A program made the translations under genes and the position numbers. Positions 26,739 to 35,641 of a DNA stretch of 51,634 nt are shown piece by piece; the stretch's first letter is position 1, and the number at the start of each line of letters is the position of its first letter. The notes beneath the pieces are model-generated. The model ran no database searches and had not been told where the DNA came from. It was given only the letters and a program-made list of their open reading frames with translations. Source of the stretch: SAR202 cluster bacterium (lineage in GTDB: Bacteria > Chloroflexota > Dehalococcoidia > Lucifugimonadales > OSU-TB39); the NCBI GenBank assembly GCA_009392195.1, contig VFGY01000018.1:1-51634 (forward strand), given 5' to 3'.

Positions 26739-27305
26739 TTGATTTTACTTTTAGATAATTATGATAGTTTTACATATAATATATATCAGTATTTATCTGA
26801 ACTAGGTCAAGACGTGAAAGTGTTCAGGAATGACAAAATTGATCTCAATCAAATATCTGATTTAGATCCTGAAAGAATAATAATTTCTCCTGGACCATGT
26901 GGGCCTATACAAGCGGGCATATCAGTTGATGTTGTAAAAACATTTTCTCCAATAAAACCCCTTTTGGGGGTTTGTCTAGGGCATCAATGTGTTGGTATAG
27001 CATTTGGTTGTGAGGTTAAAGAGGCTGGTGAGATCATGCATGGTAAAATGTCAGATATTTTACATGATGGAAAAGGGGTGTTCGAAAACATACCCGATCC
27101 ATTCAAAGCAATAAGGTATCATTCTCTTGCAGTGGTTCCAGATTCGATTTCTAACGATTTGGAGGTTTCTGCAAAGACAAATAATGGGATAATTATGGGT
27201 GTTAGACACAAAGAATATCCTACTGAAGGTATTCAATTCCATCCTGAATCAATAATGACTGATTATGGAAAGCAAATTTTGAGCAATTTTTTGAAGTTGG
27301 GGTAA
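26739..27305 (+). CDS. trpG: Anthranilate synthase component II (glutamine amidotransferase)
   Basis: A 188-residue class I glutamine amidotransferase supplying ammonia to TrpE. Catalytic triad: C79 in GVCLGHQ, H168 and E170 in QFHPES. The N terminus LLLDNYDSFTYN is canonical. In some bacteria this subunit is shared with p-aminobenzoate synthase; placement here between trpE and trpD points to tryptophan synthesis. Start is TTG at 26739 without a strong ribosome binding site. Confidence 0.94.
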   Translation: MILLLDNYDSFTYNIYQYLSELGQDVKVFRNDKIDLNQISDLDPERIIISPGPCGPIQAGISVDVVKTFSPIKPLLGVCLGHQCVGIAFGCEVKEAGEIMHGKMSDILHDGKGVFENIPDPFKAIRYHSLAVVPDSISNDLEVSAKTNNGIIMGVRHKEYPTEGIQFHPESIMTDYGKQILSNFLKLG

Positions 27306-27379
27306 TATTGTCCCAAGCTATACCAGAAAACTTTTGATTAAAATCTTAATTTTACGACGGAATGTTATCGCTAACTCGT

Positions 27380-27385
27380 GGAGGT
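27380..27385 (+). promoter_or_regulatory. Ribosome binding site that sets the trpD start
   Basis: GGAGGT lies 4 nt before the GTG at 27390. It overlaps an upstream in-frame GTG (27378), making the GTG at 27390 the likely start. Confidence 0.65.
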
Positions 27386-27389
27386 AATC

Positions 27390-28409
27390 GTGATAAAAAA
27401 ATCCATATCAAAATTAATCGAAGGAAAAGATTTGAGTATGGATGAGGCAATGGATGTTATGGAAATTATAATGGATGGCGATGCTACTTCTGCCCAAATC
27501 GCTGCTTTCATTACCGCTCTGCGTGTTAAAGGCGAGACGCCTGAAGAAATCGCTGGTATGGCAAGTATAATGAGGAATAAATCAGTTTCGGTACAAGTAA
27601 ATAAACCTGTTTTAGATACGTGTGGTACTGGTGGGGATGGTGCTAATACATTAAACATATCAACTGCAACAGGATTACTTGTGTCATCAGCAGGGGTTAC
27701 TGTTGCAAAGCACGGGAATAGAGCTATGTCGGGGTCTACAGGGAGTGCAGATGTTTTAGAAGCTATGGGAGCAAATATTCAGTTAGATGCCAAAGAGGTG
27801 GAGTTGTGTTTAGAGAAAATAGGATTTGGTTTCATGTTTGCACAGATGTTTCATCCATCGATGAAATACGCTGCTGCTCCACGAAAGGAAATAGGGATCA
27901 GAACTGTATTTAATTTATTGGGACCTTTGACTAATCCTGCAGGAGCTGAATACCAATTGATTGGAGTATCTGAGAAGTCAATTGGCGATAAACTTATTCA
28001 AGCTCTCAAGATATTGGGTAGTACGAAGGCACTAGTTGTTCATGGATTAGATGGGTTGGATGAAGTATCTTTAGCTAATGAAACCGAAGTATGGGAATTA
28101 AATCAAATGAAGATCAAAAACTATAGAGTTTCTCCTGAACAATTGGGCTTTCAGCCTCAGCCATCAAATTTATTGGCAGTTAAAGATGCAGAAGATAGTG
28201 CGAGCAAAATAATTGGTATTTTTGACGGTGACAAAACAGTAGAGAGGAATTCTGTTTTAGCTAATTCAGCACTGGCTTTGTATGCCTGTGGAAAAGCATC
28301 AAATTTTAAAGAAGGTGTTTCAATTGCTGCGGATGCAATTGATCAGGGATTAGCACTAAATCACATTAATGCATATGTTGAATACACAAAAAGTCTAAAA
28401 AGAGATTAA
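27390..28409 (+). CDS. trpD: Anthranilate phosphoribosyltransferase
   Basis: A protein of about 339 residues transferring phosphoribose from PRPP to anthranilate. The glycine-rich PRPP loop DTCGTGGDGANTLNIST is intact, followed by KHGNRAMSGSTGSADVLEA, the anthranilate-contacting HPSMKYAAAPRKEIGIRT and the downstream FNLLGPLTNPA. Both signature regions place it in the TrpD rather than thymidine phosphorylase branch. Start chosen at GTG 27390 from the GGAGGT just upstream. Confidence 0.95.
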   Translation: MIKKSISKLIEGKDLSMDEAMDVMEIIMDGDATSAQIAAFITALRVKGETPEEIAGMASIMRNKSVSVQVNKPVLDTCGTGGDGANTLNISTATGLLVSSAGVTVAKHGNRAMSGSTGSADVLEAMGANIQLDAKEVELCLEKIGFGFMFAQMFHPSMKYAAAPRKEIGIRTVFNLLGPLTNPAGAEYQLIGVSEKSIGDKLIQALKILGSTKALVVHGLDGLDEVSLANETEVWELNQMKIKNYRVSPEQLGFQPQPSNLLAVKDAEDSASKIIGIFDGDKTVERNSVLANSALALYACGKASNFKEGVSIAADAIDQGLALNHINAYVEYTKSLKRD

Positions 28410-28433
28410 ATTAATTAATGTTGAGTTGGTTTT

Positions 28434-29210
28434 ATGTTAGATGAAATAGTTGAACAAAAGAAATTAGAATTAATTGATACTAAATCTAATATTTCTCAAT
28501 CCAAATTGATGGAATTGATTGGTGCAAGGAAAAATCCACCATTAAATTTTGCAGGTTCCTTAATGGGAGATAGGATAAGAGTAATAGCTGAAATCAAAAA
28601 GAAATCACCGAGCAAAGGACATTTTAATAGTGTATATAGTCATAAAGAGTTAGCTTTGAAATATGCTGATAATGGCGCAGCTGCAATTTCTGTATTGACA
28701 AATAAAAAATATTTTGACGGAAGTATTGCAGATATGAGTGACGTGATTGAATTGGTTTCTTCATACCGAATACCAGTTTTAAGGAAAGAATTTATAGTAG
28801 ATCAATATCAAGTATATGAATCCAGAGCATTTGGAGCTGATGCACTACTGCTAATAGTTTCGGTTTTAGGCATGAAAAAATTAGTAGAAATGTTAGAGCT
28901 AGCTAGTTCATTATGGATGCAATGTTTAGTTGAAGTTCACACAGAAGAAGAACTGAAGATTGCTTTAGATGCAGGTGCGGAAATCTTGGGTATCAACAAT
29001 AGAGATTTAAAAACAATGACGACTAGCATTCAAACCACGGAAAAATTAGCACCATTAATTCCAAACGGCAAAATTATAGTTAGTGAAAGCGGAATTAATT
29101 CTTATTCGGATATTGAAAGAGTTAAAAATGTTGGGGTTAATGCAGTGTTGGTTGGGGAATCTTTGGTGACAGCATCTGACCCCGGATTGGCTTTAAGTGG
29201 ATTAGCATGA
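28434..29210 (+). CDS. trpC: Indole-3-glycerol phosphate synthase
   Basis: A 258-residue TIM-barrel enzyme that closes the indole ring. VIAEIKKKSPSKG carries the catalytic Glu and Lys, VLRKEFIVDQYQ the next catalytic Lys, GINNRDL the Asn, and IVSESGI and VLVGESL the phosphate site. It is a stand-alone enzyme, not fused with TrpF, whose gene overlaps its stop codon by 4 bp (ATGA). Confidence 0.95.
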   Translation: MLDEIVEQKKLELIDTKSNISQSKLMELIGARKNPPLNFAGSLMGDRIRVIAEIKKKSPSKGHFNSVYSHKELALKYADNGAAAISVLTNKKYFDGSIADMSDVIELVSSYRIPVLRKEFIVDQYQVYESRAFGADALLLIVSVLGMKKLVEMLELASSLWMQCLVEVHTEEELKIALDAGAEILGINNRDLKTMTTSIQTTEKLAPLIPNGKIIVSESGINSYSDIERVKNVGVNAVLVGESLVTASDPGLALSGLA

Positions 29211-29860
29211 CCAAGTTGAAAATCTGTGGGTTAATGGATTATCATTCTGCGAGTATTGCAGTTGAAAGCGGAGCTGATTTTTTGGGCTTTGTATTTGTTC
29301 CTGGAGCAAGACGTTGTTTAGAAGTTAAAAATGCAAAAAAAATAATTGATAAGTTGAAAACAAAACACCAAAATAAGTTGCCTAATTTAGTTGGATTGTT
29401 TGCAAATCAGAAAAGCGAAAGAGTGAATAAGATTGTTGGGAATTTAGATCTTGACCTAGCTCAAATATGTGGAGATGAGACCTTTGAATATGTAAAGGCA
29501 ATTAATATTCCAACCATAAAACAGGTGAAAGTTGTAGAGCATGCTCAAATTGACTTAAGTATTGCTAATGTGCGTGAACAGATAGAATCGGCATTGAGTT
29601 ACGGAAGTATGGTTGTGCTAGACAAATATGAATCCAATTCTTATGGAGGAACTGGAAAGAAATTTAATTGGGATATAGCAGCTAAATTATCTGCCAATTA
29701 TGACTTGATCTTAGCAGGGGGCCTTGATTGCGATAATATTAATGAGGCTATTTCTAAGGTGGGTCCATGGGGAGTTGATGTATCGAGCGGTATTGAGACT
29801 AACGGAATCAAAGATGGAGATAAAATAAGAAAGTTTGCATCAAGTGTTCTACAATCATAG
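29207..29860 (+). CDS. trpF: Phosphoribosylanthranilate isomerase
   Basis: A 217-residue TIM-barrel isomerase. The catalytic Cys lies in LKICGL at the N terminus and the catalytic Asp in VVLDKYESNSYGGTG; the phosphate site is ILAGGLDCDNI and VDVSSGIE. The usual QLHGDE is QICGDE here, a mild variation. The start overlaps trpC by 4 bp. The operon appears to end here, since trpB and trpA do not follow and the next gene has its own leader. Confidence 0.93.
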   Translation: MTKLKICGLMDYHSASIAVESGADFLGFVFVPGARRCLEVKNAKKIIDKLKTKHQNKLPNLVGLFANQKSERVNKIVGNLDLDLAQICGDETFEYVKAINIPTIKQVKVVEHAQIDLSIANVREQIESALSYGSMVVLDKYESNSYGGTGKKFNWDIAAKLSANYDLILAGGLDCDNINEAISKVGPWGVDVSSGIETNGIKDGDKIRKFASSVLQS

Positions 29861-29961
29861 ATATAGTATTGAAATAAAATATTTACAAATATTTTCCACT
29901 TTAGTTAATATTTGATAGCAAAAGGATATCGGGTTTTTAATACACTTATTGGAGGTAATAA

Positions 29962-30354
29962 ATGGCGTATGAATTTGATCATATACACTTGAAATCTGCT
30001 GACCCTGGTGCCACTGCTGACTGGTATGTGAAGGCATTCAACTTTAAAATAATCAGTGATGCAGTAAGACCATGGGGTGATAGATTCATTAGGTGTGAGA
30101 CAGTCGATGGTGCAGTGGTTAATATTTCAGGAGCAAGAACCAATGAGAAGATGGGGGATTCCGATTCTTCTGCTCACTGGGGACTTGAGCACTTTGGGAT
30201 AAAAGTAGATAACATGGAATATGAGATTGAAAGATTGATAGGATTGGGAGCTAAACTTATGGAAGGTCCTGTAGATGTACCTGATGGACCAATAATAGCC
30301 TTTTTTAAGTTGCCAGGTGATGTAAGAGTAGAACTATTACAATTAACTCGTTAA
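29962..30354 (+). CDS. VOC/glyoxalase-family protein
   Basis: A 130-residue vicinal-oxygen-chelate fold protein. FDHIHLKSADPGATADWY starts the first beta-alpha-beta-beta-beta unit with a possible metal His, HFGIKVDN the second unit, and FKLPGDVRVELLQL supplies the C-terminal metal-type Glu. Members include lactoylglutathione lyases, dioxygenases and epimerases, so the reaction is not defined. The ATG follows GGAGG (29951-29955) by 6 nt. It is separated by about 100 bp from trpF and is probably a distinct unit. Confidence 0.82.
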   Translation: MAYEFDHIHLKSADPGATADWYVKAFNFKIISDAVRPWGDRFIRCETVDGAVVNISGARTNEKMGDSDSSAHWGLEHFGIKVDNMEYEIERLIGLGAKLMEGPVDVPDGPIIAFFKLPGDVRVELLQLTR

Positions 30355-30417
30355 AGTTAATTTAGGAAATCACTATATATCGAAAATCGATAGTCGTATT
30401 TATCAAAAAATCATGCT

Positions 30418-31059
30418 ATGAAACAAAATAAAGTATGTAGACAATGTAAGAGTTTGCTTCCTAATCCAAAAGCGAACTATTGTTGGAATTGTGGTAACGA
30501 ATTTCATGGTAAAACAAGTTTTGAATCAGAAGAACAGTATTCGTTAATAGACTATATATTCAGAATCATAAGAATATTAAGACTAGATGAAACCGTTTAT
30601 TCAGAAATAAAATCTGATAAATCGAAAAAAGCATATGTTGTGGCTTTTTCGGTATTAATTTTGTCTGCATCTGCAACTATTTTAGGTTTCAGTATTCCTA
30701 CCGCCGAATTGCCATATCATGTTCTTTACAGGATAGTAGCTTGGTTCACTTGGTTTTTCTTGATATTTATTCTTGGAATTATAGTCTTTCGCAATCGGAA
30801 ATCTAATCCAAATTGGTTTGATTTGGTTCGAATTGGTGGTATGGCTTCATCTCCGAAAATATTTCAAGTTATTGGGACTTTGCCGGTAATTAGTTATGAA
30901 GTGTATTTTGGTTTATTTTTGATAATAACCGGATGGCAGGTATTAGCAATGACTCAAGGTGTGAAAATAATATTTAATAGAGATAAGGCTTCGTTGACTG
31001 AGTTTTTGTTGGTTTTGCTAACATTAACTCCTTGGATAGTAATAGAGAGATTTCTCTGA
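30418..31059 (+). CDS. Zinc-ribbon membrane protein (Yip1-like)
   Basis: A 213-residue protein with an N-terminal zinc ribbon (C-x2-C in VCRQCK and C-x2-C in YCWNCG, about residues 7-27), a soluble linker, and a C-terminal hydrophobic region with about four or five membrane spans. The arrangement resembles zinc-ribbon plus Yip1-domain proteins. No enzymatic motif is visible. The start lacks a clear ribosome binding site. The HIT gene follows 14 bp after its stop. Function unknown. Confidence 0.6.
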   Translation: MKQNKVCRQCKSLLPNPKANYCWNCGNEFHGKTSFESEEQYSLIDYIFRIIRILRLDETVYSEIKSDKSKKAYVVAFSVLILSASATILGFSIPTAELPYHVLYRIVAWFTWFFLIFILGIIVFRNRKSNPNWFDLVRIGGMASSPKIFQVIGTLPVISYEVYFGLFLIITGWQVLAMTQGVKIIFNRDKASLTEFLLVLLTLTPWIVIERFL

Positions 31060-31073
31060 ACAAGAGGCGTAGT

Positions 31074-31418
31074 ATGAAAACAGATTGTATATTTTGCAAA
31101 ATAAAAAAGGGCGAAATCAAAAGTGAGATCTTATATTCAGACCAATATTGTTTTGTAATTAAAGATATTTCACCTAGAGCACAAGTACATCTATTAGTGA
31201 TTCCTAATAAACATATTGAAGAACTTGTTAATATGGATAAAGGGGATCAAGTTATTATTGGAGAAATGTTTGCTAGTGCTCAGAGACTTGCTACTGATAC
31301 GGGCATATCTGATTCTGGTTATAGATTAATCATTAATCAAGGGGAACATTCTGGTCAAATGGTTGACCATCTTCATTTGCATGTTATTGGTGGTGAACAA
31401 CTTGGTGGCATGGTTTGA
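31074..31418 (+). CDS. HIT-family nucleotide hydrolase
   Basis: A protein of about 114 residues of the histidine-triad family (HINT branch), hydrolysing nucleoside phosphoramidates or dinucleoside polyphosphates. The triad is H99-L-H101-L-H103 in DHLHLHVIGG with the nucleophilic central His; C5 and C8 in CIFCK match the zinc pair of many family members, and IVNQG-like INQGEHSGQ precedes the triad. Start chosen at ATG 31074, preceded by AGAGG, rather than an in-frame TTG at 31032 inside the previous gene. The next gene starts within its stop codon. Confidence 0.9.
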   Translation: MKTDCIFCKIKKGEIKSEILYSDQYCFVIKDISPRAQVHLLVIPNKHIEELVNMDKGDQVIIGEMFASAQRLATDTGISDSGYRLIINQGEHSGQMVDHLHLHVIGGEQLGGMV

Positions 31419-31999
31419 AGTTAGACAACTTGCCAAAATTGATACAAAGTGAACTTCTTAAACTTCCGGAGAGTTTGTTAGCACATATACAGCGAGCACG
31501 TTGTGTTGGGAAAGAAATTAGTAGTATGCATGGGATCGATTTCTTCAGTGTAGATTTAGCAATAGCAACTCATGATTTAGCTAAAAATTTAAACGGAAAA
31601 GAATTAATCGATGGATGTAAGAAAATGTGTATCGAAATAAGTTCCGATTATCTTTTAGTTCCTAAATTACTTCATGGGCCTCTTGCTGCAGCATGGTTGA
31701 AATACAAGTTTGGTGTTTCCGATGAATACGTCATAGATGCTGTTAAGTACCATACAACTGGTTACCCCAATATGAATCCTGTAGCGAAAGTGGTGTTTTT
31801 GGCTGATAAATTAGATAAAGAAAAGATTAAAAGAAACCCGAAATTGGAAAAGGTTTTGTCGGTAGTAGAAACAGATTTAGATGGCGCTATTCTCGCATAT
31901 ATGAATATATTAATAGAGAGTTTGGTAGATCAAAATTTCATAATCCATCCGTATTCGATTGCCTGCCGAAATTATTTACTGCAAAAAAATGAATTCTAA
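31415..31999 (+). CDS. YqeK-like HD-domain phosphohydrolase
   Basis: A 194-residue HD-domain protein closest in pattern to YqeK, the symmetrical diadenosine tetraphosphate hydrolase. Ligands in order are H24, H53-D54 (ATHDLAK), H87 (LLHGPLAA), H113 (YHTTG) and D131 (FLADKLD), matching the di-iron HD arrangement. The HTTG and ADKLD elements are typical of YqeK. Its TTG start overlaps the HIT stop by 4 bp, so the two are translationally coupled. In many bacteria yqeK sits next to nadD and rsfS; here it pairs with a HIT hydrolase. Function is inferred from the family. Confidence 0.8.
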   Translation: MKLDNLPKLIQSELLKLPESLLAHIQRARCVGKEISSMHGIDFFSVDLAIATHDLAKNLNGKELIDGCKKMCIEISSDYLLVPKLLHGPLAAAWLKYKFGVSDEYVIDAVKYHTTGYPNMNPVAKVVFLADKLDKEKIKRNPKLEKVLSVVETDLDGAILAYMNILIESLVDQNFIIHPYSIACRNYLLQKNEF

Positions 32000-32035
32000 T
32001 TTCGTTATAGGTTTTAAAATTTATAAGGTTTTATT

Positions 32036-32875
32036 ATGTCTACTTTGTATGTCATAGGGACTCCGATTGGTAATTTAGAAGATATTACATTAAGAGCCTT
32101 GAGAATATTATCTGAGGTAGATCTTATAGTTGCTGAAGATACAAGAGTTACTAGTAAGCTATTACGCAAATATGAAATAAAATCGATAATTGAAAGTTAT
32201 AGCAATAAAGATATTAAGTACAAAACAAAGAAATTTATAGGATATTTGGAAAAGCATGATTTAGCTTTAGTAACAGATGCTGGTACCCCTGCTATTAGCG
32301 ATCCTGGCAAAGATTTAGTTGATCAAGCCATTACTCATGGGTTTAAAGTTGTTTCTATACCAGGACCTTCTTCTTTAACAGCTTCAGCTTCTATTTCCGG
32401 ATTAGATTTAAGCAATTTTTTATATTTAGGTTTTTTGCCGAACAAATCGGTAGCTAGGCGTAAAACTTTGTTAACAGTGGTAAATTCAAAGATTCCATTA
32501 ATTATTTTCGAATCACCCCACCGTCTCAAAAATTGTTTAGAGGATATGAAAGATATTTTAGGTGATCGATTGGTGGTTATCTGCAGAGAATTAACTAAAA
32601 TACATGAAGAAATATTCAGAGGCAATATTACAGATGCCCAAAAATATTTTCTAAAACCAATTGGCGAATTTACTATAATTATTCAAAATCAAGTTGATGA
32701 TATTGGTGAAAATATTGATCAAAATGTATTAAAATTAGCCGAAGAATTAATTATAAAATTGAAACGAAATGGTTTAACTTCTAAAGATGTAATTCCTTAT
32801 TTGTCTAGATTATCGAATATACCTAGAAAAACTCTTTACAGCAAATGGTTGGGTTCTGAAAAACCTCAGGACTAG
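32036..32875 (+). CDS. rsmI: 16S rRNA 2'-O-methyltransferase (C1402)
   Basis: A 279-residue tetrapyrrole-methylase-fold enzyme that 2'-O-methylates C1402 of 16S rRNA with S-adenosylmethionine. LYVIGTPIGNLEDIT at the N terminus, VAEDTRVTSKLL, LVTDAGTPAISDPG, IPGPSSLTASASISGL and FESPHRL are family hallmarks. The length is normal. A possible stem (ACTAGTGA 32871-32878, TCACTAGT 32898-32905) begins at its 3' end. Confidence 0.94.
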   Translation: MSTLYVIGTPIGNLEDITLRALRILSEVDLIVAEDTRVTSKLLRKYEIKSIIESYSNKDIKYKTKKFIGYLEKHDLALVTDAGTPAISDPGKDLVDQAITHGFKVVSIPGPSSLTASASISGLDLSNFLYLGFLPNKSVARRKTLLTVVNSKIPLIIFESPHRLKNCLEDMKDILGDRLVVICRELTKIHEEIFRGNITDAQKYFLKPIGEFTIIIQNQVDDIGENIDQNVLKLAEELIIKLKRNGLTSKDVIPYLSRLSNIPRKTLYSKWLGSEKPQD

Positions 32876-32905
32876 TGATGTTCAACTATGCTAAGATTCA
32901 CTAGT
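32871..32905 (+). terminator. Inverted repeat at the rsmI 3' end
   Basis: ACTAGTGA and TCACTAGT form an 8-bp stem with a 19-nt loop, followed by GAAATTTTATTT. The loop is long and the T-run poor, so this is only a weak terminator candidate between rsmI and metG. Confidence 0.25.
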
Positions 32906-32938
32906 GAAATTTTATTTGTGAACCGGAAATAAATAACT

Positions 32939-34582
32939 ATGGCTGATAATATATTAGTTGCTGTTGCATGGCCTTATGCAAATGGCTCTATTCATTTAGG
33001 ACAAGCGGCGGGTTGCTATTTACCCGCAGATATTTTTGCTAGGTACCATAGATTAAAAGGCAATAATGTTTTGATGGTTTCGGGAAGTGATTCTCATGGT
33101 ACTCCAATAACTTTACAGGCAGAGAAAACCGGTAAGTCACCTGATGATATAGTTGATTCTTATCATAATGAGTTTTTGAATAATTGGCGAAAATTTGGAA
33201 TCAGTTTTGATTTGTTTACTACCACTAGGACTGAGAATCACTCAAATGTCGTTGAAAAAATATTCAATAAGCTATTAGAAAAAGGACATATATACAAGTC
33301 GTCTATGTCCCAACCTTTTTGTCCCAAGGATAATAGGTTTCTGCCTGATCGATATGTTGAGGGAGTTTGTCCTAACTGCGATTTTGAAGCTGCTAGAGGT
33401 GACCAATGCGATAATTGTGGAAGAACATTAGATCCACAAGATTTAAAAGAGATTAAATGCAGGATATGTTCTGACACACCTGAATTTAGAAATTCCGAAC
33501 ATTTTTTTTTGAAATTGACTGATTTTGAAGATTCCTTGGCAGATTGGATTCAAACTCAAAGTCACTGGAAGACAAATGTAAAGAACTTTTCTAAAGCATA
33601 CATTCAAAAAGGTTTGAAAGATAGAGCGATCACTAGAGATATAAATTGGGGTGTTCCCGTTCCAGTACAGGGATATGAAAACAAAAGGATTTATGTATGG
33701 TTTGAAGCAGTAATAGGTTACTTATCGGCTTCAATTGAATGGTCTGAGTCACAGGTAGACGTAAAATGGGAAGATTTTTGGACTGGAGATTCAAAGGCTT
33801 ATTATTTTATGGGTAAAGACAATATACCTTTTCATACTATAATATGGCCTGCTATTTTAACTGGATATGAAGGTCTGAATTTACCATATGATGTTCCAGC
33901 TAATGAATATTTGCAATTGGAAGGATTGAAATTTTCTACCAGTAGGGATTGGGCTGTTTGGTTACCTGAATATTTGGATAAATATGACCCAGATCCGCTT
34001 AGATATGTTTTGACAGCAATAATGCCAGAAACAAGCGATTCTGATTTTACTTGGGAACAATACAAACGACTTAACAATGACGAATTGGTTGCTACGTTTG
34101 GAAATCTAGTGCATAGAACATTAAGTATGTTGGGTAGAAATTTTGATTCACAGATACCAGAAAAGCCTGCCAAACTGGATGATGAGTCAATTCAGTTATT
34201 AGAATTTGCTAGTAAAGAACTTGAAAATATAGCGCTAAACATCGAACTGTGTAAATTTAAATTGGCACTAGAGTCTGCTATGAAAATTGCAAGGAATGCA
34301 AACCAGTATTTAGATGCCAAAAAACCTTGGCATACAATTAAAACTTCAGTTGATGAAACAAAAAAAACACTTTGGGTGTCTTTGGCAATATTAAACTGCT
34401 TGAAAATCGGATTGTACCCGTTTTTACCATTTACCGCTGAAAAATTGCATGGCATGTTGGGATATGGCGATGAGATTAATTCGTCTGGATGGAATTGGCA
34501 ACCTGACGATTTGATCAGTGGTTCGATACTCCCCAAACCACAGCCGTTATTTAAAAAAATCGATATAGATGAAGATAATTGA
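32939..34582 (+). CDS. metG: Methionyl-tRNA synthetase
   Basis: A 547-residue class Ia synthetase charging initiator and elongator tRNA-Met. The HIGH motif is HLGQ at 19-22 (WPYANGSIHLGQ). The connective insertion carries zinc knuckles (CPKD, CPNC, CDNC, CRIC). The KMSKS loop reads KFSTS at 331-335, with Thr replacing the second Lys, then RDWAVWLPEYL. The enzyme ends soon after the helical anticodon-binding domain with no C-terminal tRNA-binding domain. Such KF-S/T-S forms occur in some bacterial MetRS groups, so it is probably functional. It lies downstream of rsmI. Confidence 0.94.
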   Translation: MADNILVAVAWPYANGSIHLGQAAGCYLPADIFARYHRLKGNNVLMVSGSDSHGTPITLQAEKTGKSPDDIVDSYHNEFLNNWRKFGISFDLFTTTRTENHSNVVEKIFNKLLEKGHIYKSSMSQPFCPKDNRFLPDRYVEGVCPNCDFEAARGDQCDNCGRTLDPQDLKEIKCRICSDTPEFRNSEHFFLKLTDFEDSLADWIQTQSHWKTNVKNFSKAYIQKGLKDRAITRDINWGVPVPVQGYENKRIYVWFEAVIGYLSASIEWSESQVDVKWEDFWTGDSKAYYFMGKDNIPFHTIIWPAILTGYEGLNLPYDVPANEYLQLEGLKFSTSRDWAVWLPEYLDKYDPDPLRYVLTAIMPETSDSDFTWEQYKRLNNDELVATFGNLVHRTLSMLGRNFDSQIPEKPAKLDDESIQLLEFASKELENIALNIELCKFKLALESAMKIARNANQYLDAKKPWHTIKTSVDETKKTLWVSLAILNCLKIGLYPFLPFTAEKLHGMLGYGDEINSSGWNWQPDDLISGSILPKPQPLFKKIDIDEDN

Positions 34583-34642
34583 TTTTGAAGGAATTGTATT
34601 TATGATATGTTTTTTTTAACAAGCTTAGATTAAGAGGTTAAA

Positions 34643-35623
34643 GTGGCGATAATATATAAAGGATTGGATTTTGTCAGAGAACCCATACTGTCTGATTTGG
34701 ATGGGGTTAATCTTCGGTTGAAAAAAATTGCAAAAAATCAACCATTGTATATATCTGAACAAATAGATCACCTTATGTCTAATTTGGGTAAAGGCATTAG
34801 GCCTATGGCAACTCTACTATCCTCAAAGTTTCATGATAATGATGGTTCAAAATCAGAAATCATGGCGGCTGCTGTAGAGTTACTTCATATCGGTACTTTG
34901 GTACATGATGATGTAGTTGACCAAGCAGAAACTAGAAGAGGGGTTGTGACTGTAAGTAAATTATGGGGGCATAATATAGCAGTTCTGGTGGGAGACCATT
35001 TATTTGCAAAATCAGCTACGCTAGTGTGCGAAACGGATAACATCCGTGTGATTAAGAGATTTTCTGAAACCATAATGGATTTATCAAGTGGACAGTTAAA
35101 TGAACACTCTATGGCTTACAACTTGAATCAGACTAAAGACGGGTATTTGGATTGTATATCACTTAAAACAGCCTCTCTTTTTGAAGCAGCCTGCGAAACT
35201 GGGGCTATTCTTAGTGGGTCTGATGAAACAATAATTAAGGCGTTAAAAAACTTTGGCAGGAACATAGGAATTGCCTTTCAAATAATTGATGACATATTGG
35301 ATATTGATGGTTCTCAAATTCAGACCGGTAAACCAATAGGACAGGATTTAGCTAATGGGATTATGACATTGCCTTCTCTGGTAGCGATACATAATAACAA
35401 AGGTGAAAATCCAATAGCTGACTTGTTCAATAACCCATATGATGAAAAGTTACTAGATGAATGTGTGCGATTTATACAAGATGAAGGTGTTCTTGAAGAA
35501 TGTTATGAAATAGCAAGAGGTTACTCTGATAGAGCCTTGGAATCAATTGCCAAACTCAAACCTAATCGTTATCGAGACTCCTTAACTGAGTTGGTTTGTT
35601 ATGTGATTAATCGCAGGGTGTAA
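34643..35623 (+). CDS. Polyprenyl diphosphate synthase
   Basis: A 326-residue trans-isoprenyl diphosphate synthase. The first aspartate-rich motif is DDVVD (89-93) in LVHDDVVDQAETRRG, and the second DDILD (216-220) in FQIIDDILD; GKGIRPM near the N terminus and GKPIGQDL after the second motif bind the diphosphate. The residues before the first motif (GTL) are small, fitting a long-chain product such as quinone side chains, but chain length cannot be predicted firmly. It is convergent with the cation exchanger gene, 18 bp away. Confidence 0.9.
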   Translation: MAIIYKGLDFVREPILSDLDGVNLRLKKIAKNQPLYISEQIDHLMSNLGKGIRPMATLLSSKFHDNDGSKSEIMAAAVELLHIGTLVHDDVVDQAETRRGVVTVSKLWGHNIAVLVGDHLFAKSATLVCETDNIRVIKRFSETIMDLSSGQLNEHSMAYNLNQTKDGYLDCISLKTASLFEAACETGAILSGSDETIIKALKNFGRNIGIAFQIIDDILDIDGSQIQTGKPIGQDLANGIMTLPSLVAIHNNKGENPIADLFNNPYDEKLLDECVRFIQDEGVLEECYEIARGYSDRALESIAKLKPNRYRDSLTELVCYVINRRV

Positions 35624-35641
35624 TGTTTGATGATGACATAG

